Notes: generated from the sequence alone by a model not told the origin. Shown: positions 10,369 to 22,744, numbered from the stretch's first letter. The stretch: DNA of 64,000 nucleotides from Aristolochia californica (GCA_029961685.1 JARWKL010000006.1:7446748-7510747), one strand, 5' to 3'. Made by a program: numbers and translations.

Positions 10369-11727
10369 ATGGGGAGGTCTCCATGCTGTGATGATAATGG
10401 CTTGAAGAAAGGTCCATGGACTCCTGATGAAGACGAAAAGCTTGTGGAGTACATCAGAGAGCATGGTCATGGGAGCTGGAGAGCTCTTCCGAGAATTGCT
10501 GGGCTCAATCGCTGCGGGAAGAGCTGCCGCCTTCGGTGGACAAATTATCTGAGGCCTGACATCAAGAGAGGCAAATTTTCTGAAGACGAAGAACGAACGA
10601 TTATCAATCTTCATTCTGTTCTTGGGAACAAGTATACTGTTGCCTCTGCTTTATATATACATATTAGAAATTTCTTGTGGTTTAGTTTAAATTAAGCGAG
10701 TAAACTCTTGAGGAAATTTGTTCACTTGTTTGTAACTGGATGCTTTATGAGAATCGAAATTTAAAATGGATTAGCAGTTCAAATTGGATTCTACTGATTT
10801 CTTTGCATGCTTTAAAAACTGGTTGCTGATTACAATTTGTTCGTTTGGTGCAGGTGGTCGGCGATTGCAACTCGTCTCCCAGGGAGAACAGATAACGAAA
10901 TTAAGAATCACTGGAACACCCACCTGAAAAAAAAGCTGCTTCTAAAGGGAATTGATCCCGTAACCCACCGGCCGAGAGCAGATCTTAATTTCCTAGGAAG
11001 ACTAACCCAGTTGCTGGTCTCCTCGAATATGAACAATTTAATCAATCCCTTGGAGAATGCTCTTAGAGTTCAGGTTGATACTGCACAGTTGGCCCGACTG
11101 CAGTTAGCACAAAACCTGCTTCAAATAATAACTGCAACTTCTCATCCAAACATGGAAGGGCTTAATCTCATGGGTTCACCGGCATTGATTGATTCGCGTC
11201 TTGACGAGTTCATCCGCTCCAACAGCCAATTTGCCGGACAACTCAACGGCTCCTTCGATCCTCTTGCGCTTCTTTCGAATAATTCTCATTTAGGAGTTTC
11301 ACAACCAGTTGATGACTTCAAGACTCTGCTTGAATCTGGTTGGGACTCGAAGACAGTCGATGGCTACTATGATCATAACTCCTCCAACAGGAACAACAAC
11401 GTCGAAAACTTCAATTCGTATCCCCTGGAAACTTCACAAGCTGTTCCTGAATTGGTTTTGGCCTCTCCGGAGAATGCCAGTGTGAATCACATAAACTCAA
11501 CAGATCACATCTCTACTCATTCATCGTCTTCAACCAGTTTTGAGCCCTGGGCGGACCTCAATTCAGACTATCTTGCAAGTGATTGTTACTGGAAAGACAT
11601 CATAGAGTGAGAAATGACTCTTCTTCTGTAGTGAATAAAGTTTATGTTCCTTTTTATGTTCTACGCTTACCCTTTCTTCATTCATTGCAGGCAAGTGTCC
11701 TCATCTTCCTGGCCGTTGGAATCGTAG
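10369..11727 (+). CDS. R2R3-MYB transcription factor, three exons, 350 aa
   Basis: Exons are 10369-10631, 10854-11606 and 11691-11727; both introns have GT...AG ends (222 and 84 bp). The start is the MGRSPCC that opens this family, not the in-frame ATG at 10348. R2 has Trp17, 37 and 57; R3 has Phe70, Trp89 and Trp108, with [20 protein letters not shown] closing it. Intron 1 splits Lys88 at the conserved R3 position. The usual R2 intron is absent. [15 protein letters not shown] and the LTQLLVSSN...[12 protein letters not shown] stretch resemble the MYB53/92/93 (subgroup 24) and MYB39-like suberin regulators. Ending at exon 2 would give KDIIE-stop; splicing the last 37-base exon adds [11 protein letters not shown], a typical tail of these proteins. 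The bHLH-binding signature of R3 is missing. It is likely a nuclear DNA-binding activator. Exact orthology is not established. Confidence 0.93.
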
Positions 11728-12496
11728 AACGATCTTCAGGTCAACGATGAAAGTACAGAAGCAGACTACTGTAAATACAAAATTGTTAATTCATGAATAT
11801 TTGTTTATTATACAGATTTCTCTGCCGTGTTGTTAATGACAATAACATTTATGAGTTTTTAAAAATGAGACGCTCCCTGTACTCCGTATTTCTCCCATTT
11901 CGTCTCAGCAACTAAAACTCCATTACCAGTGCCTGGTTAACATTACCAAGCAAAATGGCCACCGAAAGATGGATGGAAAGTGAGAAGAAACATGAAAAGC
12001 CGATTATTATTTGAGAATTTGTTAGTTGTGGGCTCTGACACAGAAGGAAAGCCGAAAAAGACCAGCTTCTAGAAGAAGAAGGTTTTCATTAATAAGTAAT
12101 GGAGAGTCTGACCTGAGGCAAGGACAGAAATCTTTAACGTGGACGGTTAAAAAACCATAGACTGTGCATGAAATTCCTCTCCTAAATGTATGCTAGTGAT
12201 CCAATAAGACGGTCTTGCAACAGGATGAACCAGTCGAAAAAAAATGTGAAGAGCTGCACTTTTATGTCATTTGCGCTTTGGACAAGCAAGTCAGATTATT
12301 TATTACTTATTAGTTGAGGATGTTCACTTAGATCACAAGCCATTGACTGTTGCAGAGGCTTCTGTCTACCTAACAGCCTAACATCTCTATAACATGACCG
12401 AGAGAAGCCTCCTTGGTGAGATTGACTTCAGTTTGCCGACACTTCTTGCCCATAAGTTTCAGCTGGGCTGTTTGGGAGAGGAACTGTTGGAGCTTG
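11728..12496. other. MYB 3' flank, no gene seen
   Basis: Contains the likely MYB 3' untranslated region with AT-rich stretches up to about 11850. Beyond that I recognise nothing. Confidence 0.4.
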
Positions 12497-12878
12497 CTTT
12501 TTTTAACGTTATTTCGGTTAGTTTCGTCTCCTCACTCTCACAACTTAATTAACACGTTTCGATAATTTATCCCAGTTACAAATACTAAGCAGAATAATGT
12601 GGTAGGATAACGTGGCTTGGAAGATGATGTGGCAGGTGACATGTCGTTAGACTCTTTGGGAGGTGATGTGGCACAATGATGTGATACTACTATTGACCGG
12701 TCAAAGTTGGGTATTTGTGATATTAAATTAAAAAGTTGGTTATTTGTGTTATTATTTTAAAAAATGGGTAGTACAAAAAATTTTCTTTTTTTAATGTTAT
12801 TTCGTTTAGTTTCGTCTCCATACTCTCACAACTTAATTAACACATTTCGATCATTTATCTCAATTAAAAGTACTAAGC
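12497..12878. repeat. 94-bp direct repeats around a 194-bp spacer
   Basis: 12497-12590 and 12785-12878 are about 90% alike; both contain TTAGTTTCGTCTCC, CTCTCACAACTTAATTAACAC and TACTAAGC. The spacer has GATGTGGCA repeats and GTCAAAGTTGGGTATTTGTG. It may be a partial tandem duplication or a small element with direct ends. Confidence 0.8.
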
Positions 12879-13981
12879 AAAAACCCTTGAATGAAACGTG
12901 ACTGGGTTGCAATTTGCTGAAAAAAAAAAAAAAAACGCTGGAGTCTTTGAAACAAAAGAACGTGCACGATTTATCTCTTCAATGGAACCCATTCATCTTA
13001 TATGGATAAGTCCTAGTTAGGGGACCAGTCTCAGCCTTCACTTTCAGATAGTCAAATTTTGTTTTCTCAGCAAATCCTAACCAACTTCCAAATAACAATT
13101 TCCATGACAAGCATTGTGCTATCAACGTTATAATAAGAACTGATACTTATTTCACTATTCCTTCCATGAACTTCAGTACTCACTGTGCCAGTCGCTTTAT
13201 TATCCAATTATTGACTCATTACTTGTGGGTAAACAAGTAAAACAAATGTTTAAGAAATACATAAAAAAATAATTAAAAACATTTCACGTTATAAATCCTA
13301 TATAAACTTGTGAAGCTTAAATAAGCAAGTAATTAGGTAAGTGATATCAAAATCAACTCATGTACAAATTTTATGGATTAAACCATCTTTTATGAAGATA
13401 GAGTCTCAACATTACATCAATATAAACAAGTAACCATGTTATCAAAATAATTGGGTACACAAAAAATATTTTGTGTAACAAATACTTTTTGTCTACATTC
13501 TATTCATATATTAAATTACATAAGTCTACAACTACCAACTTTGGACAACTATACCAAGTTGAGTTTCTAAAACAAGATATAAAAGTACAATTGAGTTAGC
13601 AGCACAAGTAGAGATATAACAAAAAATACAAATTCAAACAGGAAAGTAAAATTGAAATTAAAAAATCATTCAGATGATGTGTTTATTTCACCATTTGAGA
13701 GATATCAAGAAATTGGAAATGCTATTTGTGAGAACATTTTCATTTTATTAAAATTTAAGGCCGAGATTGTAGATGACACCATGTCATCTTGTTTTATTTA
13801 AACTTTCTTTACAGAAAGTGAACTCACACCTTTACTCATTTTTCTTAGTCATTCACTTTCTTTTATTTATCTTCTCGATGCAAAACTAACCAGAGATTTG
13901 AAATCTCAACTACACCATCATTTCTTGATGGATTTTGATTAAACAAGAATAAATCTTTTCTTTTGAGGTATATTTAACAGA
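12879..13981. other. intergenic, nothing recognised
   Basis: AT-rich spacer with an A15 run near 12921. No frame or repeat family is identified. Confidence 0.4.
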
Positions 13982-15312
13982 ATAGTGTTGTCAAAAGAAA
14001 GAATTGACATCTCCTTGAGGTTGTCCGGGGCCTCCTCTACTCCATGAAGGTACCCTACTTTTATTGGCCTCATGCTAGACGTATGGCCAGTTTTCATATT
14101 AATAGGTTACCTTCATCTATACTTGGTCATAAGACTCCATATTCCATATTATTTCCTAGTGAAGACCCATTTTCTCTTCCCATGAAGGTCTTTGGGTGTA
14201 CTTGTTTTGTCCATCTCACATCTCCTCAGAAAAGTAAACTTGCTCCTCGCTCTATGAAGTGCATTTTCTTGGGTTACTCTCGCATCCAAAAAGGTTATAC
14301 CTATTAAAATCCTACCCTTCGGTGGTTACTTGTGTTTAGGAATGTGACTTTTTTAGTACACCTCATTCTAATCCTCAAATGATGCTCCTCTGGACATTCC
14401 TCATCCATTTGTTCCTTTTAATGCTAATGTCACTCTGCCCCCCGAAGCAACAGTCCATACAACACTTGAAAATTTTTTGGGTCCAACAAAGGTAAGTCAT
14501 TCTTCCCCTATTCCATTTGGCCCACAGTTTGATACTCGTCCCATTGCTCTAAGAAAAGAACCTCACACTTGCACTACTTCTCCTCCAATCTCCAAGTTTA
14601 TGTCTCACCATCAGTTGTCTTCCGCATGTTATCAGTTCCTTGCATCTCTTTCTTCCATCTCTATCACGTAGTCCTATCAATAGCCCCTAGAACATCTTGG
14701 ATAGAAGGTGGTTATGGATGAGGAAATGCAAGCCTTATATGAAAATCAGACATGGACCTTAACACCGTTTTTGATAAGTAAGAAACCAGTGGCTTGTAAA
14801 TGGGTTTTTATCATCAAACATAATCCGGATGGGTCCATTGCTCGCCTTAAGGCCCGCTTCATTGCTAAAGGGTACACACAATGTTATGGAGTGGACTATG
14901 AGGAGACCTTCACTCTTGTTGCTAAGTTAAATTCGTTACAATCTTGTTATTAGTTGTTGCTAACTCTTCATGCCCCGTCTATGAACTTGATGAAAAATGC
15001 TTTCTTAAATGGTGATATATGTGAGGAAATTTATATGATTTAATCACCTAGTTATGTGGTTGAAGGGGAGTCTGTATGCCGCTTAAAAAGGTCCTTATAT
15101 GGGCTTACACAGACTCCTCGGGCTTGGTTTGATAAATTTAGCCAAGCACTACTACGGTTTGGATTTTGTCAGTACTCCATAGATCATTCAGTATTTATTA
15201 AAGATACCTCGAAAGGAAAGGTATTATTGGTTGTGTATGTTGATGATATTGTCTTAACTTGCAATGATGCGAATAACATACAAGAAGTCAAAAAATATGA
15301 TCAGTCATGTGT
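13982..15312 (+). pseudogene. Cop-2, copia integrase and reverse transcriptase remnant
   Basis: The plus strand reads an integrase C-terminal half (KRKN, stop, HLLEVVRGLLYSM, HINRLPSSILGHKTPYSILF, VFGCTCFVH, CIFLGYSRIQKGY). Reverse transcriptase pieces follow at 14708-14953 (VACKWVFIIKHNPDGSI, LKARFIAKGYTQ) and 15056-15322 (VCRLKRSLYGLTQTPRAWF, VVYVDDIVLTCND). Stops and frameshifts separate all parts. The 5' half, gag and RNase H are missing. The YVDD motif itself is intact. The fragment runs directly into an A-family 3' end, so it may be the coding relic of an autonomous relative of that family, or just a deletion joint. Confidence 0.88.
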
Positions 15313-15515
15313 TGGAAGATGAAGGCATATTGGAAGATGTGTCATTTTATAAAAAGATTCATTACATCATTTGTAGCAAGCTGGGAGTTCATGATGTTCT
15401 CTCACCCCCAGCTTGAGTGGGAGTGTTGGAAGATGGGCACTAGTCCACATGACCAAGGAAGGTCCACATATCTAAGAGTACTATAAGATGAGCCACACTA
15501 CCAAGGAAGATGATG
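15313..15515 (+). mobile_element. A-family 3' end: internal tail, polypurine tract, truncated LTR
   Basis: 15313-15423 matches the conserved A-family tail ending CAGCTTGAGTGGGAG. The LTR starts at 15424 with TGTTGGAAGATGGGC and is alignable with the other copies for about 90 bases, after which similarity fades. Confidence 0.8.
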
Positions 15516-15582
15516 TTGGGCCTTTGAGAAGACTAGATGTTCCTCTAGATCATATCAACCTATCATAGGTAGGGGAGGAAGG

Positions 15583-17218
15583 TGTTGACCGAAGTTTGAC
15601 TCCCTTCTTGATTTTGATGATAACAAAACTTTAATGAGCCAACGATAACAATTCTAGTATTTTAGATACATTTCCTTCAAGAGACACACAATTCAAATGT
15701 CTAAGTAATGAATCGATACAAACTTCTCTAAGACTTCAAAGACCTCAAACTCCAAAGAATATCAAAGTACTCTTGAAGAAGCACCCTCATAAAGAAGAAG
15801 AAAAATTTAAGGCAGAGTTTAGGAAGTATTGAGAAAAGTCAAAAACCCAGTCTTTGTAAGAGAGCAACCCAATTCTTCCAAAACTTGAGGTACAATATAA
15901 ATTTTGGAGCTTTAGGACATATGTTCATTCAAACAAGTTCTTGCCAAAGCATTCACACATTTCATACATGTTAGAATCACTTAGAATCACAAATTCCCAA
16001 GGTTAAAAAGTTCATATAGTGAATTGACACTGGAATGGTCGATCAATTAGAAGTGCACATACCAAAAATATAAAGCATGATCGATCAACCAAGGTCGATT
16101 GATCGACCATTCAGAACAAGGCCAAATTGTGCTATAAAGTATGATCCGTCAAACAAGTAAACTAATCGATCGATACTATCCCAATAAAGAAAATTCATGC
16201 AAATTGATTGCTCAACCCTAAGAGACTGATCGATCATATAGAATTTTGCCAAATAGGGACGTAAAGCATGATCAATCATAGTAAAGCCATTGATCGATCA
16301 TACTCCTTGTGCACTGCCATTGGGAATTCTGATTGATTGATCATACAATGTACATTGATCAATCAACTTAAAATGTCATATCCCAATATGAAGATATTGA
16401 TCGATTATACCATAGATCAATACGTCACATTTTGATAGAAATAAAGCCGTTACACATGTTTGATCGATTAATCATTTTACATTGATCGATCAAAGTACAT
16501 TCAATTTTTTTCAAATGGGGAAAAATGACTAGTTGGTCTTGGGGAACTTTTAAATGCCCCACCAAACCTCCCATTGAGCAGTTGATGAGCTTTTATTGGC
16601 ATGCCTATTTTGGTTTATTTTCAATCATTTGAAAATCCTTCTCCAATTATATTTTGAGAAACAAAGAGTCATACTTTAGGAAAACTCTGCATTCCTTACT
16701 CATTCCAACTCGCATTTATAATTATTCAAGCTCTTATCTCTCCATTGTGTATCAATGGCAGGAAGCTTAGAACTCTCAAGGAGAAGAGCATCCTTCTAAA
16801 TTCAAGGGTGTAAGTTTTACCATTCTTTGTAATTTTCTTTTTCTGATAGGTTCATCTAGAACCTTGATAAATCTAGATAGAAAGGGCCTACTAGAGCTGA
16901 AATATAGCTAATATCTTGGGGAAATTAAGTTTTAATCATGTATTTGAGCATACACGTGGCTTGAAGGAGATCCTAAATCTCTTTGTTCATGTAATTCCAA
17001 TGTAATAGAGAGATTATTAGTGGAATTTCCTAAGTATGGGTTCTTGGGCTGTGAATACAAATAGTAGAATATCGAGAGCAAAACATTTGGTGTTCAATTG
17101 TGGTGTGTATATTTTTTATTATTTATTTAAAATATTATTTTATTTAATTCTTGCACAACTTAAGTCTTAAATTTTCAAAAACTCAAATTACCCCCCTCTT
17201 GAAAAGCTACTTGGAACA
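15583..17218 (+). repeat. SIR 5' LTR (1636 bp)
   Basis: Starts TGTTGACC and ends TTGGAACA. Between about 16020 and 16500 it contains many near-palindromic TTGATCGATCA-type motifs, at least four exact TGATCGATCA. A degenerate iMet primer site (ATTGTCATCAAAGTAGG) follows at about 17222. Confidence 0.87.
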
Positions 17219-17287
17219 ATAATTGTCATCAAAGTAGGCCAAAACTTGATTTGAGTCAAATCTACTTGATTTTGAAATCCGATTAAA

Positions 17288-17737
17288 ATGGCATATCAAG
17301 ATAAATTGGTCCTTCCCGAAGGACAATCCTCCAACCATCCCCAATTACATAATGGATTTAACTATGACTTTTGGAAGGTAAGAATGAAATTCTTCCTCAA
17401 ATCCATAGATTAGGACATATGGCATGTGACAAAGAATAACCCATTTGAGGCACAAAAATTAGAAAATAGAATTCTTGTCACAAAGATCTTGAATGAGTTG
17501 ACTAAGGAAGATAAATAGCAACTCAAAACAAAATCCAAGTCTATCAACTTGTTGTTGTGTGCATTAGGACCAAACGAGTTCAATCGAGTCTCCACTTGTA
17601 AGACAACCAAGGAAATATGAGATAAATTAAAGGTCACACATGAGAGAACCACTAGAGTCAAGGATTATAGGATTATAAAAAAAAAAAGCAGCCGAATCAA
17701 TAATTGACATGAACTCTAGGCTCAATCATATTATAAA
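17288..17737 (+). pseudogene. SIR gag, interrupted
   Basis: From ATG 17288 the frame reads MAYQDKLVLPEGQSS, then LHNGFNYDFWKVRMKFFLKS, the DUF4219/UBN2 gag start of copia elements. Several in-frame stops follow. It ends at 17737, where the LTR of a plus-strand A-family element begins. No continuation is found on the far side of the inserted DNA. Confidence 0.85.
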
Positions 17738-18517
17738 TGTTGGAAGATGGGCTCCATCCCACATGACCAAGGAAGGCCCACATATCTAAGAGTATTATTA
17801 TATGGGCCACATGACCAAGAAAGGCCCACAAGATGGGCCCAAGCCCATAAGAAGTAGGACCCACCATGATTACCACGAGTTGGCATCCTTATCACATAAG
17901 TTGGAAAATCAAGAAGGACTCACAATGACATCTTTATCTTATGGTCACGTTATAGAAGAGTTCTAGTTTGAGTTATGCTTGTCTTTTATCTATATTGAGT
18001 TATTTAATTATTCTAGGACTTATCATTAAGTGTCAGAGTTTGGGTTTATTATAATTGGACTCTACTACCTTCCTCTATTATAAATAGAGGCTAATGTACT
18101 TTAATTACAATATGTCAATGAAATATTTCTCTTTTCCATAAATTCAACAAGGTATCAGTGCAGGTTATGTGAGTTGACATGGTCAACCTATAGAGATAAT
18201 GAGATCCTTTTCTCTAAACCTTATTCCGCAAGTCTAGGTTCGTAGTTATTTTTTTTCAGTCACTACACCCATGGTTTGATTTGTATTTTTCACTTCTATA
18301 CTAAGATTTTCAGATTGTAAATTATAAATTGACAAAAAAAATATATATTTGAGTCTACTTTCCAAGAAAAAATGATTTTTTTCCAATCAGAGTTATCTAC
18401 AAAGATAAATCGATATTTGAATGAGTGAAGGTCAAATTGCAAAAGAGGTTTGAGCAACAGTAGTAGAAAGCTTCAAATTCTAAGGTATTTTATATTATCA
18501 AGTAGAAGTCTTTATAT

Positions 18518-18555
<38 letters not shown>

Positions 18556-19813
18556 AAAGAAATATTTGTAAGTCTATTCTCTTATATATTAAACCAATTT
18601 TCTATCAGATTTATCTACAAAGAGAAATCGATATTTGAAGCAGTAAAGGTCAGATTGAAAAAAAAGGTTGGAGCAGTAGCAAAAATCTTCAACTTCCAAT
18701 GTTTTTTATGCTATCAAGAACGAGACTTTATATAGAGAATTATATATCAAAAGAAATATATGTAAGTCTATTTTCTTACCTATTCAACCAATTCTCGATC
18801 TGAGATTTTTATAAGAAGATATTGATCTTGGAAGAGTCAATGATCATACTTGAGAAAAAGGAGAAACAATATTTAGTTCGGCTAGATGACAAAGACCGAA
18901 ATCTATCAGATTATTTATCTTTTGATAATTATATTTTAGGAAGAGAAGTTATACTTAGATAAAAGGTATTTAAGTGTAGTTTCATAAGGAGAAAATTTTA
19001 TGTCAATCTGATCTATATTTAAATATATATTTTCATTAGAAGAATCAAGTATTCTATTGGATTGAAAAATCGGAATTTAAGCCGATTGTTTTGTGTCACT
19101 GTTTGAGTTGCTATTTCAGGAAAATATATCACTTCTCCCTGGTTTAAGGGCTTATTACTACATCTCTATTATTTTGGCTTATTGCTACATCTATGATATT
19201 TGGTTCAAGTTGGGATCACTATGCTTACATCCTAGCTTGAGGGGGAGAAGAAGAAGAAGTACAAGAAAGAGGTATTTTATTCCATATATTGTGGATAATT
19301 TTATGTGACAAAAATATTCAAGAAATGGGGTGCACAAAAGATGAAACTTCTGTATCTAAGAAAAAATATTTATATCAGATTATAATTATTTCATGAATCC
19401 TTCTACAAGGTTTATTATTTTGGTTCGTGTTATATTCAGCTATAGTTATTATGTCTCTTTGGGGACATTATTATTGAAGAAGAGGTGGCCTCAACACCTT
19501 TTCTCCTACCATAATTTATTTGACTCTCAAAAATATCACGGTTGGGACACCATGAGAGTCCGTGCCTAGATTGGGACACCATGATAAGTTTAACTATCAA
19601 AAATATCATGGTTGGGATACCATGAAAGTCAGTGTTCGGATTGGGACACCATTATAAATAAATCCACTAGCCCCCCTGTAATGGCTTTTATTATTCCTAC
19701 TACTTGAGATTTGTTGTCCTGTGGATGGACACAGTGGTGGACACTTAAGATCAATGCCGATAGACACACTACCTACAGAAGACGGGGTGTACCCTACATC
19801 CAACATTGGGACT
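17738..19813 (+). mobile_element. A-family element A2, 5' LTR plus leader, truncated
   Basis: The LTR at 17738-18149 runs TGTTGGAAGATG...AAATTCAACA with a TATA-like CTATTATAAATAG. A primer site GGTATCAGTGCAGG follows. The remainder is non-coding leader with tandem units of about 200 bp and a TA microsatellite (18519-18553). It also contains the G-poor tail version seen inverted in A3. It stops where A3's LTR begins; no 3' LTR is present. Confidence 0.85.
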
Positions 19814-21776
19814 TGTTGAATTTATGGAAAAGTGAAATAGTTCATTGACATCAATAACTTGTTGTAATCAGAGTATATGAACCTCTATTTATAATAGAGG
19901 AAGGTAGTAGAGTCCAATTACAATAAAACTACCCTTGTCCCAATTACACCCAAACTCTAACACTTAAAGATAAGTACTAACATAATTAAATAACTCAATA
20001 TAGATAAAAGACAAACATAACTCAAACTAAAACTCTTCTTTGACGTGACCATAAGATAAGATACTTTTGTGAGTCCTTCTTGATCTTCCAACTGATGTGA
20101 TAAGGATGTCATCTCATGGTAATCATTGTGGGTCCTACTTCTTATGGACTTGGGCCCATCTTGTGGGCCTTCCTTGGTCGTGTAGCCCATCTTATAATAT
20201 TCTTAGATATGTGGGCCTTCCTTGGTCGTGTGGGCTTGAGCTTGAACAACATGAACTCCCAGCTTGCTGCAAATGATGTATAGAATATTTTTGTATAAAA
20301 TGGCACATCTTCCAATATACCTTCATCTTCCAATACTCCCCCTCACGTTGTTGCATCCTTCCATGAGGCCCTGTGGCATAAGTGAGAGTAAAAATCACTC
20401 CTAGCTGGTAAGCCATTGCTTCATACTCTAGTCCTACTGCTGGATGCAAGGCACACTCCGTCTTCTATCAGTAGTGTGTCTATCGGCATTGCTTTGAAGT
20501 GTCCACCACCATGTCTCTCCATAGGACAACGACTCTCAAGTGGTAGGAGACATAAAAGCCATTATAAGGGGGGGGGGGGGGGGGGGGGGGGTGTTGGGGG
20601 AGGGGAAGGTGGAGTACATAGATGTAATAATAAGTTCCTCCGTCATGGTTTCCCAACCGTGATATTTTTTTACATGGCCTAGATAGGGTATCCTTTGTCA
20701 TGGTTTCCCAACCGTGATATTTTTTGATGAGGTAAAATAAATGATGATATGAGGGCACCTCTTCTTCAATAATAATGTTCCCAAAGAGACATAATAGCAG
20801 TGATATTGTTTTTGATAGGGCCTAGATAGGGTATCCTTCATCATGGTTTCCCAACCGTGATATGTTTTGACAGGGTAAAATAAATGATTATATGAGGGCA
20901 CCTCTTCTTCAATAATAATGTCCCCAAAGAGACATAATAGCAGCAACTGTATATAACACGACCATCTTCCAACACATATAACACAAACCAAATAATAAAC
21001 TTTGTAAAAGAACCCATGAAATAATCCGATATAAAAATTTCTTCTTAGATGCACAAGCTTCATCTTTCGTGCTCCCCTTTTCTTGAATATTTTGGTCACA
21101 TAAACTTATTCACAACATATGAAATAAAATACATCTTTCTTGTACTTCTTGTACTTCTCCACCTCAACCTGGGATGTAATGGCAATGATCCCAGCTTGAT
21201 CCAAATATCATAGATGTAGTAATAAGCCCAAATAACAGAGATGTATAAATAAGCCCTCAAACCAGGGAGAAGTGAGATATTTTCTGATATATCAACTCAA
21301 ACAGCGAAGCAAAACAATTGGCTTAAATTCGGATTTTCAACGTAACAGAATACTAGCATGACCTTTGACTCTTCCAATACAAGTATATCTTTAAATATAG
21401 ATCAAATTGACATAAAATTTTCTCCTTCTGAAAGTAGACTTAAATACATTTAATCCAAGTATAACTTAACTTCATAAAATATAATTATCAGAATATAAAT
21501 AATCTGATATATTTCGGCCTCTGTCATTTGGCCGAACTAAGTTTTGTTTCTCCTGTTTTTCCAGAATGACTATTGACTCTTCCAAGATCAATATCTCCTT
21601 ATAAAAAAAATAATACCGTGAATTGGTTGAATAGGTAAGGAAATAGACTTACGTATCTTTATTTTAATATATAATTCTCCATATAAAGTCTCTTTCTTGA
21701 TAGCATAAAATACCTCAGAAGTTGAGGCTTTCTGCTATCGATCGAACATCTTTTCCAATCTGACCTTTGCTACTAG
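19814..21776 (-). mobile_element. A-family element A3, 3' LTR plus body, truncated
   Basis: The plus strand starts TGTTGAATTTATGG, the complement of the A-family LTR end. The LTR extends to about 20244, where a small deletion removed its TGTTGGAAG start and polypurine tract. The internal body runs to about 21776 and has the G24 run (20568-20591). The primer site and 5' LTR are missing. It lies tail-to-tail with A2, and its leader is homologous to A2's leader in inverse orientation. No coding domain is seen. Confidence 0.83.
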
Positions 21777-22482
21777 GGTAATCATGGTTCTTGTTAGGTT
21801 CCCTATTCTAGGGTTCTTGGCATGAACTCTCTTGGTGGTTTGCTGCATCCATTGGGGAGTCTTTGAGGAGATCTTGAAAGGAAAAAGAAGAGGAATCATC
21901 CTTCTCTTCCAAGTTGCAAGAGCAATCTACCTCTGCCACGAACCAGCAGCAAGAGGGGGAGGTTTGTGTGAGCCTTATCATCAAAGGAGGAGGCTTTTGA
22001 GTTGCTGGTTGGAGGAGATCTTCAAGAGGTATTTCTGATTACCTTTTTCGTGTTTGGAAAGGTCTTCTCTGGTCTCTTTTACATATAAGACAATAGATGC
22101 ATGGTTTTAGGGATTTATACCTGTTGACGTGAGTTATAAAATAGGGGTTTCATATATGAGTGGTCAAACATTCCTTTTATTTTTTGTTTGCATCTATAAT
22201 TGAGAAAAGGAAACTCCTTTTCAATCCTAACGTAAAAGGAGAAGTAGAAGAGAGTTCTTTTCACAAAAACGTGTTAAGAAACCCTCAAACAGTGTTGGAT
22301 CCTTATTCACCTCGTCGAGTTACTAGATCCATGGCTAGGGACCATAACAGGGTTGCATTGTATTGAGCCCATGGGCTGTTATGTAATAAGCTAAACCTAA
22401 GTTTAAATAGAAAAGGAAGAGGAGGGGAGGGGCTCTCTCGGATTTTTCCAGAAACCTAAAGTTCTTCTTCCTCATGGTGAAA
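21777..22482 (+). repeat. probable LTR fragment with gypsy-type U5 end
   Basis: The stretch ends near 22349 with TAGATCCATGGCTAGGGACCATAACA, echoing on the plus strand the LTR end of the gypsy families at 38075 and 45504. A TGTTAGG at about 21795 could be its start. No primer site follows. The translated RVTRSMARDHNR is only the LTR edge, not gag. Confidence 0.4.
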
Positions 22483-22665
22483 CCAGAGCGTGAAGCTCTT
22501 CGTTCAAGCTGCTCCGTCAGCCTCAAGAGGAGGTGGTGGTTCCGTCCACCAATCTCAAAGCTTAGTGCTCTTGGTTAGGTTGTGCAGTCAGCCTCAAGAC
22601 GGGGTGGTTCTGTCCATGAAAATCCAGAGCATGAAGGTCTGGTCTTGGCTGCTCCGTCAGCCTTT
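22483..22665. repeat. about 70-bp imperfect tandem repeats
   Basis: Three units begin near 22483, 22553 and 22624. Each carries variants of GCTCCGTCAGCCTCAAGA and GGTGGTTCCGTCCA. Function unknown. Confidence 0.75.
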
Positions 22666-22744
22666 GTTCATCGACATCGACCTCTGTTTGTCAGAGCTCA
22701 TGGATGGACTGCCATTTTCTCAGTTGATCACCACTATCCTATGA

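Noticed and set aside
18450..18735. Frames of Ile-Tyr repeats
   Set aside because: They translate a TA microsatellite in the A2 leader.
20416..20758. Gly-rich and Pro-rich frames
   Set aside because: They are produced by the G24 run inside A3.
22160..22366. Gag-like RVTRSMARDHN frame
   Set aside because: The same residues come from LTR edges at 38075 and 62889; they mark an LTR terminus, not a protein.
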